From the NCBI GenBank assembly GCA_030429345.1, contig JAUIFJ010000001.1, positions 124,001 to 188,000 on the forward strand: a stretch of 64,000 bases of DNA. Direction: 5' to 3'. The notes under the pieces are model-generated. The model did not search any database. It saw only the letters and a program-made list of their open reading frames with translations, and was not told the origin of the DNA. Of the stretch, positions 28,065 through 35,206 are shown in pieces; position 1 is the first letter of the stretch; every line of letters begins with the position of its first letter. This DNA comes from a bacterium. Lineage in GTDB: Bacteria > CAIWAD01. The position numbers and the translations under genes were made by a program.

Positions 28065-28214
28065 ATGAAGCGCACCTTTCAGCCCAGCAACCGGAAGCGC
28101 CGCAACAAGCACGGATTCCGCGCCCGCATGGCCACCCCCGGTGGTCGCAATGTGATTGCCGCTCGCCGCCGCAAAGGCCGCAAGCGTCTGACGGTCAGCG
28201 ATCCGAAGATCTAG
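28065..28214 (+). CDS. rpmH: Large ribosomal subunit protein bL34
   Basis: The 49-residue sequence starts [22 protein letters not shown] and continues with a typical [18 protein letters not shown] end, the near-invariant bL34. It binds 23S rRNA. An AGGAG site precedes the ATG by about 7 nt. It opens the rightward rpmH-rnpA-yidD-yidC-mnmE-mnmG-rsmG series, which here points toward dnaA instead of away from it. Confidence 0.97.
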   Translation: MKRTFQPSNRKRRNKHGFRARMATPGGRNVIAARRRKGRKRLTVSDPKI

Positions 28215-28298
28215 CGCGCCCATCGCGACCGTTCCGGCCGCACTCTGGTTGAATCCGCCGAGCCCTTGCTCGGCGTTTTTTCTCTGAAGGGTGAAAGG

Positions 28299-28706
28299 GT
28301 GAACCCGGAGTCCATGCAGAACACGACAGAGCCTTCCACGGGCCGCCGCCTGGGCCTGCCGCGCTCGCGCATGCTGAAAAGCTCGGCGCGCATTACGGAG
28401 CTCTTTCAGCAGGGAATCCGCCGCCATGGCCGCTACTTGACCGTTTATGCCATGCCCGCCACGCCGGCCAAGGTTGCCTTCGTCATTCCCCGGAAATACG
28501 GCAAGGCCCACGAGCGCAACCAGCAGAAGCGCCGCCTGCGGGAAATCTATCGACAGCACCCGGACTGGATTCCCGAGGATCAGGACCTGGTGATTCTCAT
28601 CCGCGCCCGCCAGGGGTTGGCGGACTATCAGCAGTTCCTGGACGATCTCCGCACGGTTCTGCGCAGGATCAGGCGAGCCATCGCCGCAAAGGAGTCGTCC
28701 CGGTGA
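28299..28706 (+). CDS. rnpA: Ribonuclease P protein component
   Basis: A protein of about 135 residues. LPRSRMLKSSARITELFQQGIRRHGRYLTVYAM is the family opening, AFVIPRKYGKAHERNQQKRRLREIYR is a version of the RNR motif (normally KxxGxAVxRNxxKRxxR), and a helical end follows. It binds RNase P RNA for 5' processing of tRNA. Start uncertain: GTG 28299 is used, ATG 28314 is the alternative. The stop overlaps the yidD GTG (GTGA). Confidence 0.92.
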   Translation: MNPESMQNTTEPSTGRRLGLPRSRMLKSSARITELFQQGIRRHGRYLTVYAMPATPAKVAFVIPRKYGKAHERNQQKRRLREIYRQHPDWIPEDQDLVILIRARQGLADYQQFLDDLRTVLRRIRRAIAAKESSR

Positions 28707-28909
28707 AGGCCCTGGTTCGCTTGCTGATCCGAGGCTACCAGCGGGGGATTTCCCCGCTCTTTCCTGCGCGCTGCAAATATTATCCCAGCTGCTCGGAGTA
28801 TGCCCTGGAGTGTTTCCGCAAATACTCCTTCTTCAAGGCCCTGGCCAAGAGCTGCTGGCGCATCCTGCGCTGCAATCCCTGGTCCCACGGGGGAGTGGAT
28901 CATCCGTAG
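28703..28909 (+). CDS. yidD: Membrane protein insertion efficiency factor YidD
   Basis: A 68-residue protein with the hallmark RGYQRGISPLFPARCKYYPSCSEYALECFRKYSFFKALAKSCWRILRCNPWSHGGVDHP, cysteines included (segment quoted in parts by family: YQxxISP, C+YxPSCSxY, RxLxCxPxxxGGxDP). It helps YidC insertion. A GTG start with AAAGGAG six to ten bases upstream overlaps the rnpA stop. Unusually, 375 bp separate it from yidC. Confidence 0.95.
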   Translation: MKALVRLLIRGYQRGISPLFPARCKYYPSCSEYALECFRKYSFFKALAKSCWRILRCNPWSHGGVDHP

Positions 28910-28920
28910 GTATTTTTGGG

Positions 28921-28944
28921 GGCTGAGGGCTTGCGCCCTCAGCC
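28921..28944. repeat. 10-bp perfect hairpin after yidD
   Basis: GGCTGAGGGC (28921-28930) pairs with GCCCTCAGCC (28935-28944), loop TTGC. No T-tract follows on the plus strand. On the minus strand it is followed by CCCCAAAAAT, so it is not a standard terminator in either direction. Confidence 0.6.
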
Positions 28945-28950
28945 AGGGGA

Positions 28951-29054
28951 ATGTGTGCGCTTCGCGCCCAGGCGGAGGACCTCTTCCGGGACCGGCCCGA
29001 TATGGCCAATTGCGGTTCTGCCGCTTCCCAGAAAAGGGCGCGAAGCGCACACAT
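28951..29054. repeat. 19-bp perfect inverted repeat in the yidD-yidC spacer
   Basis: ATGTGTGCGCTTCGCGCCC (28951-28969) is the exact reverse complement of 29036-29054, with 66 nt between. Transcribed, it would fold into one long stem. Such a long perfect stem is unexpected by chance. Confidence 0.75.
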
Positions 29055-29284
29055 CCTCCATTGCAGCGGGCGAAAGTCTGCAGCCAACTCCCCCCGATGC
29101 CTCCGTTTCTCTTTCCGGGGTGCTTGTGCGACTTTGACAGGTTTGTTGCCAATTGCCTGGTTCGGCCCTGCGGCCGTCCGGGCTTTCGCTCTGTCCGCAC
29201 AGACCGCGGACTGGCCGCAGGCTTCAGCACGCGGGCGCAGCAGGCGCCCTGAACCGCGGCAAGGAACAGGAAGAGGATTCCTTC

Positions 29285-31141
29285 ATGGATCGACGGACCG
29301 TACTGGCTTTTGTCCTGATCAGCCTGGTCATCCTTTATATGAGCACCGACCACTACAAACGCCTGGCGGGCATTCCGCTGGAAGGCGAACTGGAAGCGGT
29401 GCCTCAACAGATCGATGAGAACCGGGAGGCCCCCGACCCCAGCCCCGAGGGCCGGCTGGAGACCCTGGCCGAGACGCGGGGGGACCCCGAGGAAACCCGA
29501 AGCGTCACACAGGAGGAGCTTTCCGCGGAAGTGCCCGTCTCCACGCTGCCCTTCGCCGCGAGCAGAGGTGTATCACGGGAAATCCGCGTGGAAACCGACC
29601 AGTACATCGCCTGGTTCACCACGAAGGGCGCCAGCCTGAGCCGGCTGGAGATGAAGGGCTTCAAGTCCTACTACGACGAGCACATCGTGCTTTTCGAGAA
29701 CGGCGGCGGAAACCTTAGCCCGAGCTTCAACCTGGACGGCCTGCTGGTCGACGGCTCGGAGCTGACCTACGAGAGCAAGGCGGGCGACACGATTCGCCTG
29801 ACCGGCGAGGAAAGTCGCGAGCTGCAGTTCGTATACGAAGACGCCGGCGGCCGCTTCATCGAGAAGACCTACACGCTGCAGGGCGGCAGCTACGGCATGG
29901 AGCTGGATCTTGCCGTCGGCGGCCTGAAGGAGCGCCTGCGCAATGCCGGCTACACCATCGGCTGGGACACGCCCCTGCAGGTGACGGAACTGGACACGCT
30001 GCAGGACGCGACCTACGCGGAAGTCGTGCTCAGCCTGGGCTCGGAAGTGCAGAACTTCTCCTCGGGCATGAAAGAGGACACGGCAAACGAAACGCGGAAC
30101 GGAAGCCTGAACTGGATCACGGTCCGCAACAAGTATTTCGGCGTCTCCGTCGTCCCCCGCGGCCGCCCGGGCAACCAGGTGGCGCTGGCGGGCACCACGG
30201 AAATGGCCGGGTCCGGGAAGCCGATCAAGTCCTTCGGCTGGGAAATGGAACTGCCGCTGGCCAGCTCGGACGGGATTCGCGACCGGTATACACTCTACCT
30301 GGGCCCGCTGCATTCCGACTACATGCACTCCGTCGAGCCGGAACTGGAAAAGGCGATCATGACCCGCACCAGCCTGGGCATGATGGGTTTCATGTGGCCC
30401 GTGATACGCCCCTTCGCCGACCTGATCCGCGTGGTCTTCAACTTCCTGCACGGCTTCATCGCCAACTACGGCATCGTGATCATCGTCTTCAGCGTGCTGG
30501 TGAAGATTGTCGTCTTCCCCTTGACTCACAAGAGCTACAAGAGCATGAAGGAGATGCAGCGCATCAAGCCGCTCATGGACGAGGTGCGCGCCAAGTACAA
30601 GGACAATCCCAAGAAGATGCAGGAAGAGACCATGGCGCTCTACCGGGAGCACAAGGTCAATCCCCTGGGGTCCTGCCTGCCGATGCTGCTGCAGATGCCG
30701 CTGTTCTTCGCGCTGTTCTTCGTGTTCCGCAGCGCCTTCGACCTGCGCGGTGCCTCCTTCGTCTGGTGGATCAATGACCTGAGCGTGCCCGACGCGATCT
30801 TCCACCTGCCCTTCACGATTCCGCTCTACGGCAACACGGTCGGCCTGCTGCCGATCCTGATGGCCATCAGCAGCTACCTGATGACGCGCATGACCTCGAG
30901 CGGCGAACCGGCGCAGCAGATGATGATGAAGACCATGCCCTTCGTGATGCTGGTCCTCTTCAACAACTTCCCCTCCGGCCTGACGCTGTACTACACGCTC
31001 TTCAACCTGCTCTCGGCCCTGCAGCAGCACTATTCCAAGGGCATGCTGGACTCGACGCCGATCCAGCCCAAGCCGGTGCCCGCCAAGGCCTCGAGCGGCA
31101 AGGGCGGCGGAAAGCGTCGCAAGCCGCGCCGCGCCAGCTAG
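29285..31141 (+). CDS. yidC: Membrane protein insertase YidC
   Basis: A 618-residue Gram-negative-type YidC. TM1 at residues 5-22 (VLAFVLISLVILYMST), a linker, a large periplasmic P1 domain (about 90-340, SREIRVETDQYIAWFTTKGASL...), then the conserved five-helix insertase core from about 370, including NYGIVIIVFSVLVKIVVFPLTHKSYKS and PLGSCLPMLLQMPLFFALFFVFR. The C-terminus is basic (SSGKGGGKRRKPRRAS), typical of ribosome-contacting YidC. It inserts and folds inner-membrane proteins. The ATG at 29285 is used; the longer frame crosses the structured spacer. Confidence 0.96.
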   Translation: MDRRTVLAFVLISLVILYMSTDHYKRLAGIPLEGELEAVPQQIDENREAPDPSPEGRLETLAETRGDPEETRSVTQEELSAEVPVSTLPFAASRGVSREIRVETDQYIAWFTTKGASLSRLEMKGFKSYYDEHIVLFENGGGNLSPSFNLDGLLVDGSELTYESKAGDTIRLTGEESRELQFVYEDAGGRFIEKTYTLQGGSYGMELDLAVGGLKERLRNAGYTIGWDTPLQVTELDTLQDATYAEVVLSLGSEVQNFSSGMKEDTANETRNGSLNWITVRNKYFGVSVVPRGRPGNQVALAGTTEMAGSGKPIKSFGWEMELPLASSDGIRDRYTLYLGPLHSDYMHSVEPELEKAIMTRTSLGMMGFMWPVIRPFADLIRVVFNFLHGFIANYGIVIIVFSVLVKIVVFPLTHKSYKSMKEMQRIKPLMDEVRAKYKDNPKKMQEETMALYREHKVNPLGSCLPMLLQMPLFFALFFVFRSAFDLRGASFVWWINDLSVPDAIFHLPFTIPLYGNTVGLLPILMAISSYLMTRMTSSGEPAQQMMMKTMPFVMLVLFNNFPSGLTLYYTLFNLLSALQQHYSKGMLDSTPIQPKPVPAKASSGKGGGKRRKPRRAS

Positions 31142-31281
31142 ATCTGTCCCGCGCCCCTTTCCCGAAAGAGGCGTTGAATCGACAAGGACGTGCCGGTCGC
31201 GCCGAACCGGGCAGAAGTGGAAGCCTCTTCCGCGGCCTGAGCCCATGGGCGCGCGGGGGCACAGCGAATCGTGAACAAGCC

Positions 31282-31303
31282 GACCCGGCCCTCCGGGTCT
31301 TTT
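31282..31303 (+). terminator. Terminator between yidC and mnmE
   Basis: GACCCGG (31282-31288) pairs with CCGGGTC (31293-31299), loop CCCT, followed by TTTT. It lies 20 nt before the mnmE start and may be only partly efficient. Confidence 0.65.
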
Positions 31304-31322
31304 CGTGTTGGATCGCAGACCT

Positions 31323-32666
31323 ATGGAACTGAATGCCACAGACACCATTGTCGCCCTAAGCACGGCGCCCGGAAAGGCGGCGGTGGCCATGGTCCGCCTG
31401 AGCGGTCCGGATGCCCACGCCATAGTGGCCGACCATGTCCGTTTCGCCGGGAAGGCTAAGGCCTTCCGCCATGCGAGAGCGCGGCTGGGCGTGCTGCTGG
31501 AGGACGGGGAAAAGGTCCTGGACCAGGTGCTGGTGCTTCCCTTCTTCGCGCCGCGAAGTTATACCGGCGAAGCGCTCTGCGAAGTGCATCTGCACGGCAG
31601 TCCCTGGCTGGTCGAAAGGGCGATCTCTCTTTTCTGCAGGCGGGCCCGCGCCGCGGATCCCGGCGAATTCACGCGACGCGCCCTGCAGAACGGCAAGCTG
31701 GATCTAGCCCAGGCCGAAGGCGTCGAATCGCTGATTTCGGCCCGTTCGGCCATCGCCCATGACCTGGCGCAGCGCGCCTTGCGGGGCGAGATCTCTTCCC
31801 GCGTCGAGCAGATGCGCGGCCGTATACTGCGCCTGCTCTCGCTCATTGAGGCCGAACTGGATTTCTCGCAGGAGGAGATCGAGCCGCATCCCGCGGAAGA
31901 CCTCCTGGCGGAAGTGGGCAGCATGCAGGAGACCCTGGAGCGCTGGATCTCGAGCTACCGGCTGGGGCGCCTGGTCGATGGGGCCGATGTGGTCCTGGCG
32001 GGACCTCCCAATGCAGGCAAGTCGACCCTGATGAACGCACTGCTGGGCGAGGAGCGGGTCATCGTGAGTGCCGAACCCGGCACGACCCGCGATTCCATCA
32101 GCCAAAGCCTGAGCATCGGTCCGCTGGAAGTGCGCCTGTGGGACACGGCCGGCCTGCGCGACGGGGGCGGCGACATCGAGCACATGGGCATGCGTCACAC
32201 GCGCGAACTCCTGGAACGCGCGGACCTGGTCCTGGCCCTGCAGCCGTGGAACGAACCCGGCCTCGAGGAGCCGGGGGCCACGAACGCGGTTCCCGTCTAC
32301 ACCAAGATGGACCAGGAAGGGGCCCGCACGCCCTCGGGCAGCTCTGGAAGCGGCCCCAGGCCAGTAGCCTTGTCGGCGCTGAGCGGCCGGGGAATCCCGG
32401 AACTGCTGAAGCGCATCGAAGAGGAGCTTGTGATACACGATGTCGGCGACGACATGGTTGTATCACAAGCGCGCCACCGTCAGCTGCTCGAAGCCGCGCT
32501 GGAGGGGCTGCAGCGCGCGGCGGAAGCCCTGCAGGCGGATCTTGATCGCAGCCTGGTGGCCAGCGACCTGAGGCCCGCCGCCGAGGCCCTGGGGCAGATT
32601 GTCGGCGGCTTCGACCTGGAGGAAGTGCTGGATGGCATCTTCTCAAGATTCTGTATAGGCAAGTGA
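31323..32666 (+). CDS. mnmE: tRNA modification GTPase MnmE (TrmE)
   Basis: A 447-residue protein. The N-terminal THF-binding domain starts TDTIVALSTAPGKAAVAMVRLSG, followed by a helical domain. The GTPase domain has GPPNAGKS (about 227-234, G1; PPN replaces the common xxN), EPGTTRD (G2), DTAG (G3) and TKMD (G4), and the C-terminal FCIGK supplies the catalytic Cys. With MnmG it installs cmnm5U at tRNA wobble position 34. G4 is shifted to YTKMD rather than NKxD. The stop overlaps the mnmG start (TGATG). Confidence 0.96.
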   Translation: MELNATDTIVALSTAPGKAAVAMVRLSGPDAHAIVADHVRFAGKAKAFRHARARLGVLLEDGEKVLDQVLVLPFFAPRSYTGEALCEVHLHGSPWLVERAISLFCRRARAADPGEFTRRALQNGKLDLAQAEGVESLISARSAIAHDLAQRALRGEISSRVEQMRGRILRLLSLIEAELDFSQEEIEPHPAEDLLAEVGSMQETLERWISSYRLGRLVDGADVVLAGPPNAGKSTLMNALLGEERVIVSAEPGTTRDSISQSLSIGPLEVRLWDTAGLRDGGGDIEHMGMRHTRELLERADLVLALQPWNEPGLEEPGATNAVPVYTKMDQEGARTPSGSSGSGPRPVALSALSGRGIPELLKRIEEELVIHDVGDDMVVSQARHRQLLEAALEGLQRAAEALQADLDRSLVASDLRPAAEALGQIVGGFDLEEVLDGIFSRFCIGK

Positions 32667-34558
32667 TGGACCGTTCCACGTGGAACATCCCCGGCCCGGC
32701 CTACGACCTGGCCGTTGTTGGGGCCGGGCACGCGGGCATTGAAGCGGCGCTGGCGGGAGCGCGCATGGGCATGCGAACAGTTCTGCTGACCATGTCCCTG
32801 CAGACCATTGGACAAATGTCCTGCAATCCGGCGATCGGAGGGCTTGGAAAGGGCCATCTTGTTCGCGAGCTGGACGCCCTGGGCGGAGAAATGGCGCGCT
32901 GCATCGACAGGACCGGAATTCAGTTCCGCCTGTTGAACCGCAGCAAGGGGGCTGCCGTCTGGTCGCCACGGGCACAAGCGGACAAGCAGCTCTACGCCCA
33001 GGAAATGACAATCCGCCTGATGGATCAAGAGGGACTCGACCTGCGTCAGGGAATGGTCGTCGACATTGAGGTTCGGGGCGGCCAAATCGCGGCGGTGGTT
33101 CTGGGGAACGGGACTCGCATTCCCTGCCGGACTCTGGTGCTGTGCAACGGCACCTTCCTCAACGGCATGATCCACGTGGGGCGGCAGCAGGAGCAAAGTG
33201 GCCGCGCCGGCGAGCCACCAGCGGTCGGGTTGAGCCAGGCCCTGGCCCGCGAGGGGGTCGAGGTGCGGCGGTTCAAGACGGGCACGCCACCTCGAGTGGA
33301 CCGCGCAAGCATTGATTTTTCGGCACTTGAAGAGCAGCCCGGCGATGAGGTTCCGCAACCTTTCCGCTACTACGAGAATCTGGTCTCCCTGCCTCAGCAA
33401 AGCTGTTGGCTGGCCTGGACAGACGAGTCCTGCCACGACCTGTTACGCGGAAGCCTGGATCTTTCCCCCATGTATAGCGGGCAGATCGAAAGCGAAGGCC
33501 CGCGCTATTGCCCCAGCATCGAAGACAAGGTCGTGCGCTTCGCGGACAAGGGGAAGCACCAGATCTTCCTGGAACCGGAAAGCCTGACCTCGCGCGAGAT
33601 GTATGTCAACGGCTTCTCGACGAGCATGCCCGAGGAGGTCCAATGGGCGGCTTTGCGTACGGTGCCCGGTTTCGAGGAGGTTCGCCTGACCCGGCCGGGC
33701 TATGCCATCGAGTACGACTACTTTCCCTCCTGGCAGATCAACCATCGCCTGCAAAGCACCCGCTTTCCAAATCTCTTCCTGGCGGGCCAGATCAACGGCA
33801 CCTCCGGCTATGAGGAGGCAGCAAGTCAGGGTTTCCTGGCGGCGGCCAATGCCCGCGCATATCTGAACAGGGAGCCGGAGGGCTTTCAGATCCGACGCGA
33901 CCAGGGCTATCTGGGCGTGATGATCGATGACCTGGTCAGCAAGGACTGCCTCGAGCCCTATCGCATGTTCACCTCTCGCGCAGAATTCCGCCTGCTGCTA
34001 AGACAGGACAACGCCGATGAACGGCTGATGACCCTTGGGAAGGGGCTGGGGACGCTGGAGCAGTGGCGCTATGAAGAAATGCTCAAGCGCAAAAAGCAGA
34101 AGGAAGAGTTGCGAAGCCTGTTGCTCAGCACACGCTGCAGACCCGCGGAGCTGGGCTTCGCGTCCAAGAGCACGGAAAAGCAGGAGCTGGCAAAGCTGCT
34201 CAAGCGCCCGGAGGCGACTCTTCGGGAGATGCTCTGCAGCTGGAAAGGCTCGGATTTCGTCGATTCCTACAGTCCCGAAACCCTGCTGCAGATCGAATTT
34301 GACCTGAAATACGAAGGTTATGTCCAGCGCCAAGAGGAGGCTCTGCGGCAGTTTGCCAGAAACGAGGACTCGCCGATCCCGGAAGGAATCGACTTCCTGG
34401 GCATCGAGACCCTTTCTACGGAAAGCCGGCAGCGGCTGGATCAGATTCGGCCTGCCAACTTCGGCCAGGCTTCACGCATCAGCGGGGTGCGCCCTGCGGA
34501 CCTGACGGCCCTGTGGATTCATGTGCAGAAGGCAAATCGAAGCAATGACACTGCCTGA
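32666..34558 (+). CDS. mnmG: tRNA uridine-34 modification enzyme MnmG (GidA)
   Basis: A 630-residue flavoprotein. The FAD-binding motif is VVGAGHAGIEAALAGARMG, followed by SCNPAIGGLGKGHLVRELDALGGEM (GidA signature 1) and INGTSGYEEAASQGFLAAANA (signature 2), with a helical MnmE-binding end (ISGVRPADLTALWIHVQK). ATG 32666 overlaps the mnmE stop; GTG 32663 is possible. The first codons (residues 2-8, DRSTWNI) contain a parS-like palindrome at 32672-32687, so this 5' end is under two kinds of selection. Confidence 0.97.
   Translation: MDRSTWNIPGPAYDLAVVGAGHAGIEAALAGARMGMRTVLLTMSLQTIGQMSCNPAIGGLGKGHLVRELDALGGEMARCIDRTGIQFRLLNRSKGAAVWSPRAQADKQLYAQEMTIRLMDQEGLDLRQGMVVDIEVRGGQIAAVVLGNGTRIPCRTLVLCNGTFLNGMIHVGRQQEQSGRAGEPPAVGLSQALAREGVEVRRFKTGTPPRVDRASIDFSALEEQPGDEVPQPFRYYENLVSLPQQSCWLAWTDESCHDLLRGSLDLSPMYSGQIESEGPRYCPSIEDKVVRFADKGKHQIFLEPESLTSREMYVNGFSTSMPEEVQWAALRTVPGFEEVRLTRPGYAIEYDYFPSWQINHRLQSTRFPNLFLAGQINGTSGYEEAASQGFLAAANARAYLNREPEGFQIRRDQGYLGVMIDDLVSKDCLEPYRMFTSRAEFRLLLRQDNADERLMTLGKGLGTLEQWRYEEMLKRKKQKEELRSLLLSTRCRPAELGFASKSTEKQELAKLLKRPEATLREMLCSWKGSDFVDSYSPETLLQIEFDLKYEGYVQRQEEALRQFARNEDSPIPEGIDFLGIETLSTESRQRLDQIRPANFGQASRISGVRPADLTALWIHVQKANRSNDTA
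32672..32687. promoter_or_regulatory. parS-like centromere site in the mnmG start
   Basis: The 16-mer CGTTCCACGTGGAACA contains the perfect 14-bp palindrome GTTCCACGTGGAAC. It matches the known bacterial parS consensus (TGTTNCACGTGAAACA and the TGTTCCACGTGGAAC variant). ParB would bind here and spread. It lies about 20 kb from dnaA. Confidence 0.8.
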
Positions 34559-34580
34559 GCAAAGACGGTGGGCAATCTGA

Positions 34581-34600
34581 TTCACGCCACATTGCGTGAA
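34581..34600. other. Hairpin in the mnmG-rsmG gap
   Basis: TTCACGC (34581-34587) pairs with GCGTGAA (34594-34600), loop CACATT, without a T-tract. It may be a weak RNA structure between mnmG and rsmG. Confidence 0.35.
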
Positions 34601-34645
34601 GTGGCAAGAAGTAGATGAACGCACCGCATAAAAGGAGTCCTGCTG

Positions 34646-35206
34646 ATGTTCCACGTGGAACAGCCTCTTCTGGACTACGAAGAGATGCTGCTAAGGGTCA
34701 ACCCTCGCCTCAATCTGATTTCCAGGCAGGATGTCGGAGCTTTTCGAGAGCGGCACCTGCAGCCATGCGTAGATTTCGCCCGCCTGGAGCCTGTCCTGAT
34801 GGCGAAATCGATTGTGGATATGGGCTCCGGTGGCGGACTGCCCGGAATCCCGGTCGCTATTCTCAACACGAAGGCCCGGATCTGCCTGGCAGAGTCGATT
34901 CAGAAGAAAGCGGAGTTCCTGCGGCGCGTCGTGAACAAACTCAAGCTGCAGCATGTCTCCGTGCATGCGGACCGTATCGAGAACCTAAGGTCGGATGCGT
35001 CCGTGGATCTGGTCTGCGCCCGCTTTCTGGCCGACGCTGAGCAATGCGCCCGACTGGCCTTCCCTCTGCAGACAGGTGGAGGACAGCTCCTGTTGATCAA
35101 AGGACACGAGGAAAAGCCTTCGAAGACATTGACGGGATACAGCCTGCTCAAAGTGCACACCCTATCGGGACAAAAGGTCGTCTGGCACTATGCAAAAGAC
35201 TCTTAA
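34646..35206 (+). CDS. rsmG: 16S rRNA (guanine-527-N7)-methyltransferase RsmG (GidB)
   Basis: A 186-residue methyltransferase. NPRLNLISRQDVGAFRERHLQPCV is the GidB opening, VDMGSGGGLPGIPVAI the SAM loop and LAESIQKKAEFLRRVV the following helix. It methylates G527 of 16S rRNA, whose loss gives low-level streptomycin resistance. An AAAAGGAG site precedes the ATG. Codons 1-6 (MFHVEQ) are made of the parS-like palindrome 34647-34662. The mfd ATG follows directly after its TAA. parA and parB, often next to rsmG, are not here. Confidence 0.95.
   Translation: MFHVEQPLLDYEEMLLRVNPRLNLISRQDVGAFRERHLQPCVDFARLEPVLMAKSIVDMGSGGGLPGIPVAILNTKARICLAESIQKKAEFLRRVVNKLKLQHVSVHADRIENLRSDASVDLVCARFLADAEQCARLAFPLQTGGGQLLLIKGHEEKPSKTLTGYSLLKVHTLSGQKVVWHYAKDS
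34647..34662. promoter_or_regulatory. parS-like centromere site in the rsmG start
   Basis: TGTTCCACGTGGAACA is a perfect 16-bp palindrome and an excellent parS match. It overlaps the rsmG initiation codon (34646-34648) and lies 1,975 bp from the first site, in the other reading phase. Confidence 0.85.

Larger units (their letters stand above)
28910..29284. other. Structured intergenic spacer between yidD and yidC
   Basis: No gene is supported. It contains a 10-bp hairpin (28921-28944), a 19-bp perfect inverted repeat (28951-28969 with 29036-29054), and two copies of GCCAATTGC at about 29004 and 29148 followed by similar sequence. Candidate structured RNA or small non-autonomous element. Confidence 0.5.

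Noticed and set aside
28921-28944. Terminator after yidD
   Set aside because: Perfect hairpin but no T-tract downstream on the plus strand, so it is listed as a repeat only.
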